NCBI GenBank assembly: GCA_049515555.1
Contig: JBEKTY010000139.1
Span: forward strand, 1 to 21,873
Length of the DNA: 21,873 nt
Direction of reading: 5' to 3'
Source: JBEKTY01 sp049515555
Lineage (GTDB): Bacteria > Planctomycetota > Planctomycetia > Pirellulales > Thermoguttaceae
Position 1 is the stretch's first letter. Every line of letters starts with the position of its first letter. The translations under genes were made by a program, and so were the position numbers. Of the stretch, positions 15,841 to 21,873 are shown piece by piece. The notes under the pieces were generated by a model. That model had not been told where the DNA came from. It saw nothing but the letters and a program-made list of their open reading frames with translations, and made no database searches.

Positions 15841-17832
15841 ATGATCAATCGCATGATTGCCGCGGGGTTGTTCGCCTGGCTTTGCAGCACTATTGCGATA
15901 GCAGTCGAAGGCCAAGAAGCGAAGAAACCGAATTCCGTTATCGGCCAGTGCTTGCGGCAGGATCTTGTCGTCCAGCAAACGCGTGACGAGGCCACCTATG
16001 TTTCGCCGTGGCTGAAAGTGTCGTTCTCGCGTGTCAAGCCCGAGATGACGTTTCTGTCGGTAGACGGCGCCGGCAAGGGCCGCCATCCGAGCAACCTGTT
16101 GCAGTCTGCCGTCGGGGCCGGGCCGGCGTTCGCGGCATCGGGCGGTGCTGTGGCCGTATCCCCACAATGCGACGTTTCCCTGGCGGACAACGTCGTCCGC
16201 TACAGCAACATCAAGCTCGGCGACGGAGAAACCGATTCGCTAGTCTTCACGGTCGAGCCCAAGACGATCCGGGTGGTCATCGAACGCGAAATTCCACGCG
16301 GCAACGAGACATCGGAATCGTCGCCGCTGAGGATGATGTTTGATGCCACGGTGACGCCCGCCTCGCCGCTGGGACGCATCTCCGGGCTGGGAAAACTACA
16401 GTTCCCGGTGCTGCTGCATTTTCCGGACTGGGGCAGCCTGCTGGTCCGCGTCAAGGACCAGGGCGGTGAGCCGGCCACCTGGGACTTTTCCCTCTTCAGG
16501 GACCTCAAGCCGATCAGTCCCGGGGCCGTCGCCATTTGGCGGCCCATGACGCCTGATGAGCGGAAGAAGTTTGAGCGCTTGCACAACCGTTATTTGATGG
16601 TGGGAGGCAATACCCACGTCGGCGCGGAGCAGATCCAGTTGGCGCTGCACAAAGGATTTGCCGACGGCAAGCGGCGGGCCGGCAAGCAACGCATCGAACT
16701 CGGCATGGAAGTGACTGCGGTCTGTCCGGAAGCGGCGGTGGTCGACGTCGATCCGAAGCTCATCGGGGTCAAACGCGCCTGGCTCAACATTTTCGGTTTT
16801 CGCGCGGACCTCGGCTGCCTGGCCAATAATTCCACCGGCGACACCTGCCAGTTCTGTATGCACTGCTATGCCGACCAGGCTTACTTCACTCCGCCCTTGT
16901 TTGACGACTTCGCCGCCTTGGACCTGGTGCGGATCGCGCTGGATCGCTATTTCGACGGGTTCAAGGGTTATTGCGACGAGTTTCAGGATGTAGCCCCCTC
17001 GACCGTAATTGCCGCCTGGGACTATGCCACCGGCAAACCCGATCCGGAATGGTTGAAGCGGCGGATCGGCGCCATCGAAAAGTATGCCCAGCGAATGATC
17101 GCCATGGACGTCGATGGCGACGGGCTGTGCGAGTCGAAGAAAGGCCCAACCAACTGGTGGGACTGCATTCCCTGGAACTGGAAAGATGCCTATAGTTCCG
17201 CTCTGGCCTACCGGGCCTTCCGCTCGATGGCCGATCTTGAACATCGCCTCGGCGACGAAGCCAAAGCCAGTCGCTATCGCCAGCGGGCCGACATGATCAA
17301 GAAGGTCTATTACGGCACGTTCTACAATCCCCAGACGGGCGTACTGGCCGGTTGGCGGGCCAAGGACGGCAAGTTCGGCGACTCTTATTTCCTTTTCGTC
17401 AACGGTATTGCCATCGCCTACGGGCTGATCGAGAAACCGCAGGCCAACGCGATCCTGGACCGAATGCAGGCGAAGATCAAGGAAGTCGGTTTTAACGGCT
17501 TCCAATACGGACTGCCCGGCAATCTCGCGCCATTCCCGCATTCCCTTGCTTTCCAGCTCTATGAAAACGGCGGCGCGACCGGCAGCATGGCCTACTATTA
17601 TGTTCAGGCACTGTACGCCATGGGACGCAAGGCGGAGGCCGAGGCCATTTTCGGCAAGATGCTGGAAGGTTATCGTGACGGAACCTTCCAAAACGGCATC
17701 GGCAACGGCGGCGACTGGAAAGAATGGAACGGGTCCCCGTGCGGCTACGAAGGACTGCTGGTCGACGCTTACTATCCGCTCACCGCGCTAATCACCGGCC
17801 GTCTTGGACGCGGCGTGCCAATGCCGCCGTGA
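15841..17832 (+). CDS. Exported six-hairpin (alpha/alpha)6 glycosidase-like protein
   Basis: The protein has 663 residues with a Sec signal (about 1-25, MINRMIAAGLFAWLCSTIAIAV). The N-terminal half (about 40-300) is beta-rich. The C-terminal half is helical and reads like a six-hairpin barrel of the GH63/GH78/GH15-like superfamily: CDEFQDVAPSTVIAAWDY, the acidic turn DVDGDGLCE (423-431), WWDCIPWNWKDAYSSALAYRA (from 439) and YGTFYNPQTGVLAGW. The DGDGL...WWD arrangement matches the substrate-binding or acid-residue region of such enzymes, but the exact family and substrate cannot be set by eye. AGAAGG precedes the ATG. The gene follows the PPC gene by 235 bp in the same direction, so it may be the fourth gene of the cluster or have its own promoter. 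It lacks coiled-coil inserts. Confidence 0.72.
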   Translation: MINRMIAAGLFAWLCSTIAIAVEGQEAKKPNSVIGQCLRQDLVVQQTRDEATYVSPWLKVSFSRVKPEMTFLSVDGAGKGRHPSNLLQSAVGAGPAFAASGGAVAVSPQCDVSLADNVVRYSNIKLGDGETDSLVFTVEPKTIRVVIEREIPRGNETSESSPLRMMFDATVTPASPLGRISGLGKLQFPVLLHFPDWGSLLVRVKDQGGEPATWDFSLFRDLKPISPGAVAIWRPMTPDERKKFERLHNRYLMVGGNTHVGAEQIQLALHKGFADGKRRAGKQRIELGMEVTAVCPEAAVVDVDPKLIGVKRAWLNIFGFRADLGCLANNSTGDTCQFCMHCYADQAYFTPPLFDDFAALDLVRIALDRYFDGFKGYCDEFQDVAPSTVIAAWDYATGKPDPEWLKRRIGAIEKYAQRMIAMDVDGDGLCESKKGPTNWWDCIPWNWKDAYSSALAYRAFRSMADLEHRLGDEAKASRYRQRADMIKKVYYGTFYNPQTGVLAGWRAKDGKFGDSYFLFVNGIAIAYGLIEKPQANAILDRMQAKIKEVGFNGFQYGLPGNLAPFPHSLAFQLYENGGATGSMAYYYVQALYAMGRKAEAEAIFGKMLEGYRDGTFQNGIGNGGDWKEWNGSPCGYEGLLVDAYYPLTALITGRLGRGVPMPP

Positions 17833-18319
17833 CGGTGTGTCGGTATGGGGCCAGATTGACGTCGCCAGCGCTCCCAAGAAGTGTACAGCAAACGCCGGTA
17901 AAGATCTTTTGACTTCGCGGCAGTTAAATCCATGCCTGGCCACAGCGGCCCAAACGACGCCTCTGGCGGCCCGCAGGTGAAGCCCGGCTCCGCCGCAGCC
18001 GTTGCCACGGCATGCTGAAGGCTGAGGCCGTGGTGGCCTTCGTCGCGGCATGATTGGGCTCGGGATGAAGATGTTGCTGAAGATACCCGCCTCACATGGC
18101 CAAAACAAAGCCCAACCGCCTGCCGCGCGCAGGCGGCAGACATAATTGATTGTTCGTCGCCGCCTAGCCCTGCGAAAGCCCTTCCCCAGCCCATCCACCT
18201 TCGGCATTCTGTACGAAACGAACCCATCTGTAGTTGGATAGGGCCTTCCGACCTTATCGCTGCCTGCGTAAAGTAGATAGATTGTCGTACCCCCAGTAGT
18301 CTGGTGGCGGGGCCTGTCG
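17833..18319. other. Non-coding stretch between glycosidase-like gene and kinase stub
   Basis: Two overlapping leftward frames of about 185 codons (17772-18345) fill it, but neither has a recognisable domain, signal or ribosome-binding site, and both overlap the flanking genes. I treat them as chance frames in GC-rich DNA. A GC-rich hairpin at 18116-18136 is listed separately. The last part should hold the upstream region of the former kinase gene. Confidence 0.5.
18116..18136 (-). terminator. GC-rich hairpin, possible leftward terminator
   Basis: A perfect 8-bp stem CCGCCTGC/GCAGGCGG surrounds a 5-nt loop. On the minus strand it runs into TTGGGCTTTGTTTTGG, a broken T-rich tract. It lies about 390 bp past the stop of the leftward oxidoreductase gene, so a terminator role is uncertain; it could equally be a dispersed hairpin. 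Confidence 0.35.
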
Positions 18320-18430
18320 ATGGCAATCACCGTCGAGCAGTTCATCGAGCGGCTAACCGACAGCGGGCTGATGTCGGCCGCCGAAATCTCCGCCTTCCAG
18401 GACAGCCTGCCGCCGGATCAGCGGCCCAGC
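18320..18430 (+). pseudogene. N-terminal stub of a planctomycete Ser/Thr protein kinase
   Basis: The first 37 codons, starting MAITVEQFIERLTDSGLM and continuing AAEISAFQDSLPPDQRP, match the N-terminal region that precedes the catalytic domain in many planctomycete Ser/Thr kinases. The expected continuation (a helical stretch, then the Gly-rich loop, VAIK and HRD/DFG motifs) is absent. The frame instead runs on, without homology, antisense through the end of the oxidoreductase gene to 18667. The kinase was therefore cut off about 100 bp before the oxidoreductase stop. The match to the kinase leader is from recollection of the family, so confidence is moderate. Confidence 0.55.
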
Positions 18431-18524
18431 CCACAAATTCCGCCCGGAACGGACTCGCGGCTTGAGATTCCCGCGTGCGTTTTGCGCATGTTGCCGCGGG
18501 GTGTTCTTCCTGCCTTGCAGAAAA

Positions 18525-19931
18525 TCAGGTCAGCCACTTCGTTCGGTATTCGGTGCGAACGAACTTGGCGGCCTCGGGGGCGTTGGTGGCCTGCATCTTC
18601 TCGCCGTCCCAATCGAGGCTCTTGCCCGTGCGGATCGCGACGACGCCTGCCAGTCCAATCTCCGTAAGTTTGCCGCCGATATCGAAGTCCGAAAACGTCT
18701 GGCCCTCGCCCCGGCAGGCGTCGATCCATTCCTGACCATGCCCCTTCGAGCGGGGAAGGCTCTCCGGAATGTCCTTCGTGGCGGCGTGGTGCAGAACATC
18801 CTTCAGGTGAGGCTCGCCTTCCAGGCGGATAAGGCCACCCGTGTTCCAGTGGCTGGTGTAGATGCAGCCTTTTTCGCCCACGATCATCATGCCCCCGGGC
18901 ACTTTGTCTTTGTAGACATCGACCAACGGCTGGATCACCGCGGCGGGTGGCTTTCCGTTCCCTTGCCAGTATAGAGTCAGCGGCACTAACTTGCCGCGCG
19001 CGGGGAAATGGAATTCCAGCGCGGGCTTGTCGGCCGTCTGCTTGCCGTCCTTCATGTTTAGGACGAGCCGTCCGGGGTAGCCCAGGTCCAGCGCCCGCAT
19101 CGGCAGGTTGATGGCGTGACAGCAGAAGTCCGCGAGGCCACCATTGCCGAAGTCGAACCAACCTCGCCACCGGAAGGGGTGATAGACGTCTTTCTTGAAG
19201 TGGCGCATGGCCGACGGCCCGACCCACAGGTCCCAGTTGAAGCCTGACGGGACGGGATCTTCGCCCGGGGCGCTGCCTTCGTTGGCGGTGACGCCGATAC
19301 CCCAGTGATATATCTCGCGAATCTGGCCCAGCGTGCCGGCCTGGATGATCTCGGTGCAGCGTCGCAACGAGGCACTAGCGCTGCCCTGGTTACCCATCTG
19401 GGTCACCACCTTGCCGCCGCGGGCCAGCTCGCGGAGCTCGCGGGCCTCGGCCACGCTGTGCGTCAGCGGCTTCTCGCAGTAGATGTGCTTGCCGATCTTC
19501 ATGAACGCCCTGCACAGCGGGGCGTGCCAATGGTCGGGCGTGCCGATCAGCACGGCGTCGAAGCTCGCGGCGTTGTCGAGCAACTTGCGGTAGTCGTCCA
19601 GTGCCTTGGCGTTCTTGGTCGCCGCGCCGCCCGAGCGCAAAGCGTCGGCCCGGGCCTTTTCGATCTGCGCCGCATCCGGATCGCACAGGGCTACGAGGTT
19701 CGCGCCGCAAGGCAGCAGGCCACACAGATCGCCGCGACCTTGTCCGCCGCATCCTACCAAGGCGAGATTAACCTTGTTGTTGCCGGCCGTCGAGGCGGCC
19801 GTGGTGCCCAGCAGGACCAGTGGCTGGCTCAGCGTTGCCGCGCTCAGAGCCGCTGTGGAGGCCGCGAGAAAACCGCGTCGCGACGAGTTGGTCATAGGAA
19901 CAGCACGCCGGTTGAGATGATTTCGCTTCAT
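18525..19931 (-). CDS. Gfo/Idh/MocA-family NAD(P)-dependent oxidoreductase, Tat-exported
   Basis: The protein has 468 residues. A Tat motif SRRGFLAAS (about 17-25) is followed by an Ala-rich hydrophobic segment. The Rossmann fold opens with GCGGQGRG (60-67) after strand VNLALV. The family EKP motif is at 153-155 (YCEKPLTHS), with the preceding TPDHWHAP. The C-terminal alpha/beta domain carries GNGGLADFCCHAINL (262-276), the usual region after the conserved His. Relatives oxidise or reduce sugars, inositols or sugar derivatives; exported planctomycete paralogues are very numerous and mostly unassigned. Start choice: ATG 19931 has AGGTGA 4 nt upstream, whereas the second Met (19895, directly before the Tat motif) has none. 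The stop lies about 95 bp from the kinase stub, which reads toward it. The substrate cannot be stated. Confidence 0.93.
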   Translation of the reverse strand: MKRNHLNRRAVPMTNSSRRGFLAASTAALSAATLSQPLVLLGTTAASTAGNNKVNLALVGCGGQGRGDLCGLLPCGANLVALCDPDAAQIEKARADALRSGGAATKNAKALDDYRKLLDNAASFDAVLIGTPDHWHAPLCRAFMKIGKHIYCEKPLTHSVAEARELRELARGGKVVTQMGNQGSASASLRRCTEIIQAGTLGQIREIYHWGIGVTANEGSAPGEDPVPSGFNWDLWVGPSAMRHFKKDVYHPFRWRGWFDFGNGGLADFCCHAINLPMRALDLGYPGRLVLNMKDGKQTADKPALEFHFPARGKLVPLTLYWQGNGKPPAAVIQPLVDVYKDKVPGGMMIVGEKGCIYTSHWNTGGLIRLEGEPHLKDVLHHAATKDIPESLPRSKGHGQEWIDACRGEGQTFSDFDIGGKLTEIGLAGVVAIRTGKSLDWDGEKMQATNAPEAAKFVRTEYRTKWLT

Positions 19932-20360
19932 TGACTCACCTGAAGAGACCTGAGGTTAGAACCGATTGATGGATGCTGATACGGCTGAGGATCGCCGGGC
20001 TTGGCGAATCTGGCCGCGCACGCCTGAACTTGTGGTCTGTGTGGCCGCGCGACGACCCCTGACCATATGGATTTCTATCGTACACGATTTCCTGGCGCCC
20101 TGCACCACTATTGTTTCTTCGGCGCAGAAACGCAGAAACGGATTTGGGGGGATTGTGATCATCCGCCTCAAGACGAAGAAATGCACGGAAGTGGCGGCTT
20201 GCGTGCGTCTTGAAGTGTGGGATCATTTGACCGCCGTACCGTGATTCCTTCACGGCAACTCGACGCCGGCCTGTCGGCACAAGTCCACCGCTGCCTCGTA
20301 GCCAGAGTCCAACGGTCTCTTACGTTGCAGGAGCCCCGCCCGATACGTATACTGGACCTC
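19932..20360. other. Divergent intergenic region
   Basis: It separates the leftward oxidoreductase from the rightward DUF362 gene. It contains a duplicated CGCAGAAA near 20120-20136, a small perfect inverted repeat CCGTGA/TCACGG (20239-20244 with 20250-20255) and the DUF362 promoter candidate. An open frame joins the DUF362 gene from 20217, but its first 48 codons lack family character. No other gene is seen. Confidence 0.55.
20325..20353 (+). promoter_or_regulatory. Promoter placing transcription start at the DUF362 ATG
   Basis: TTGCAG (20325-20330) and TATACT (20348-20353) are 17 bp apart. The -10 is a strong match. A start 7 nt after it falls at about 20360-20361, on the ATG itself, which suggests a leaderless message. 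Confidence 0.5.
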
Positions 20361-21563
20361 ATGGGCCTCGCCAACAGTCCGCTTCTGTCTTCATCGACGC
20401 GTCCTTCGGTGTCCGTTGCCCATGGCAGTGGGCCTTACGCCAACAGCCGCCGGGCCTTGGAGTCTGTCGGACTGTTGCCGGTTCGCGGGAAACGGGTGCT
20501 GCTGAAGCCCAACGTGGGCCGCGTGGCACCGCCCGGTTCCGGAATCGTGACGCACCCGGAGGTGGTCGCGGCGGCGATCGACGCCTTCCGGGAAGCCGGG
20601 GCCGAGGTGGCCGTGGGGGAAAGCCCCGTCGTGGGCGTCAACGTCCAGGAGGCCTTTGCGGCCGCGGGCATGGCGGTCGTCGCCAGCAATCGCGGCTGTC
20701 CGCTGATCGACATGGACCGGCGTCCTTGCGTTGAGGTGCCCGTGCCCGAGGGCCAGGTGATCCACTCGCTCAATGTCTGTCCAGAAGCGATGGAATTCGA
20801 CTTCATCGTGTCCATTCCCGTGATGAAGAGGCATATGCACACGGGGGCCACACTGGCGGTGAAGAACATGAAGGGCTGCCTCTGGCGGCGGAGCAAGGTG
20901 GAACTGCACATGCTGCCGGCGCTGGCCGGAAGTAAGGACAAGCCACTGGACGTAGCCATTGCCGACATGGCGTCCGTGTTGCGTCCGCACCTGGCTATCG
21001 TCGACGGCACCGTGGGCATGGAAGGTCTCGGGCCCAGTGCCGGCCGGCCCAAGCCGCTGGATGCCGTGGTGGTCAGCGCCGACGCCTTTGCCGCCGACGC
21101 CGTGGCCTGCCAATTGATGGGCACCGCGGCGGAGCACATCCCCCATCTGCGATTGGGCGCCGAGCGCGGCTACGGTGTGATCGACATCGACCGTCTGGCC
21201 GTGACGCCGGACCATTGGCGCGACGCAGTCTCACCCTTCGCCGCGCCGCCGGAGAACCTGACGATCGAGTTTCCCAATGTCACCGTCGTCGACCACAACT
21301 CGTGCAGCGCGTGCCAATCCACCCTGCTCCTGTTTCTGGCCCGCTACAAGGATCGCATCTTCGATTACTTCCCCTCCCAGGGCGCCATTCATGTCGCGAT
21401 CGGCAAAGATCACACGGAACTGCCCGAGGGAACGCTGCTGGTGGGCAATTGCACCGCGCACCACCGCCACAAGGGCATCTTCGTCCCAGGCTGTCCTCCG
21501 GTAGGCAGTCAGATTCTCGCAGCCCTCGCCGACAGCAGACGTGAACAACGCGAGCAGACGTGA
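20361..21563 (+). CDS. DUF362 domain protein with four-cysteine C-terminal segment
   Basis: The protein has 400 residues. The DUF362 core is clear: KRVLLKPNVGRVAPPGSGIVTHPEVV, then GAEVAVGES, a VSIPVMKRHMHTGATLAVKNMKG block (family motif of the 'K.H..TG.T...KN' kind), and DGTVGMEGLGPSAGRPK. DUF362 proteins are uncharacterised; some relatives are fused to iron-sulfur domains. The tail has CSAC (C315, C318), GNC (C364) and GCPP (C378), which could bind a metal or cluster. No export signal is visible, so it may be cytoplasmic, unlike most neighbours. The frame reaches back to 20217, but ATG 20361 is preferred because a promoter lies immediately upstream and the earlier codons look non-coding. 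No Shine-Dalgarno sequence precedes it. Confidence 0.85.
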   Translation: MGLANSPLLSSSTRPSVSVAHGSGPYANSRRALESVGLLPVRGKRVLLKPNVGRVAPPGSGIVTHPEVVAAAIDAFREAGAEVAVGESPVVGVNVQEAFAAAGMAVVASNRGCPLIDMDRRPCVEVPVPEGQVIHSLNVCPEAMEFDFIVSIPVMKRHMHTGATLAVKNMKGCLWRRSKVELHMLPALAGSKDKPLDVAIADMASVLRPHLAIVDGTVGMEGLGPSAGRPKPLDAVVVSADAFAADAVACQLMGTAAEHIPHLRLGAERGYGVIDIDRLAVTPDHWRDAVSPFAAPPENLTIEFPNVTVVDHNSCSACQSTLLLFLARYKDRIFDYFPSQGAIHVAIGKDHTELPEGTLLVGNCTAHHRHKGIFVPGCPPVGSQILAALADSRREQREQT

Positions 21564-21873
21564 ATCTTCTAGCACCAAACGGTTCATCCGGCGAACGGTG
21601 CGAAGAATCGGGTATCATGGTTGTAGGGACATCCCATTAAAGGACCCATTCTCGACATTCTAATGGCTTGCTCCATATTACGTCTCGAAGTACACTGATC
21701 GCCAGGATCGCGGCACAGCCTTAGCCCAAGTTACGCTGTTGCGCGGGTTGACTTGTTGGTAGCAAAGGACTTACGTTCATTTTCGGGCCAAAGTCTTCAC
21801 TACATTTTAACAACCTCGTCGAGCCGTCGCAGCCGGCGGGGAAGCTGGATGCCAAGACGATGGAGGAGTACCT
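21564..21873. other. Terminal stretch, no gene recognised
   Basis: After the DUF362 stop I see no terminator with a T-run. A rightward frame is open from 21752 to the window end (40 codons, ending near NNLVEPSQPAGKLDAKTMEE). It could be the start of a gene, but it has no supported start codon or domain. Confidence 0.4.

Noticed and set aside
17772..18345. Two overlapping leftward frames of about 185 codons
   Set aside because: No domain, no ribosome-binding site, overlap with flanking coding sequence, and composition like other chance frames.
21752..21873. Start of a new rightward gene at the window end
   Set aside because: Forty open codons without a supported start, ribosome-binding site or domain are not enough.

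Overview
The window reads as a planctomycete chromosome segment. Four things point there: an ECF sigma factor of the planctomycete type, the paired DUF1549/DUF1553 and DUF1501 genes that are a hallmark of the phylum, an exported Tat-type Gfo/Idh/MocA oxidoreductase, and the N-terminal stub of a planctomycete-style Ser/Thr kinase. No species can be named from the sequence alone.

Layout. 1-303: the C-terminal end of an ECF sigma factor and a tiny overlapping ORF. 304-968: non-coding, with five palindrome-centred tandem repeats. 969-2027 (-): an exported prenyltransferase/squalene-cyclase-repeat protein. 2107-4293: a decayed junction zone holding the tail of an SGNH hydrolase, a tRNA-Ile(GAT) with its own terminator, GACGCC tandem repeats, two inverted repeats and the catalytic tail of a tyrosine recombinase. 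4475-7432 (-): a large secreted parallel beta-helix protein ending FN3-CBM6-FN3. 7931-17832 (+): a probable four-gene cluster of a DUF1549/DUF1553 multidomain haem-type protein, a DUF1501 Tat protein, a TIG/PPC/Ig-like surface protein and a six-hairpin glycosidase-like protein. 18320-18430: kinase stub. 18525-19931 (-): Gfo/Idh/MocA oxidoreductase. 20361-21563 (+): DUF362 protein with a four-cysteine tail, probably read from a leaderless message. 21564-21873: no gene recognised.

Most interesting signal. Two genes of the cluster (7931-10834 and 12435-15605) carry four Ala/Lys/Glu/Gln-rich coiled-coil segments that are not part of their families' normal architecture. They sit in domain linkers, inside an Ig-like domain, and as a C-terminal tail. 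They are related to each other down to silent codon positions: a 49-nt block is shared with one mismatch between 9464-9512 and 15063-15111. An uninterrupted Ig-like paralogue inside the same protein shows where one insert entered. This looks like an in-frame coiled-coil module that spreads by copying between genes of one cluster.

How the genes may work together (inference). Nearly every intact protein has a Sec or Tat export signal. The beta-helix/CBM6 protein, the glycosidase-like protein and the oxidoreductase suggest handling of complex polysaccharide outside the cytoplasm. The DUF1549/1553, DUF1501 and PPC proteins would form an exported assembly, possibly held together by the matching coiled coils.
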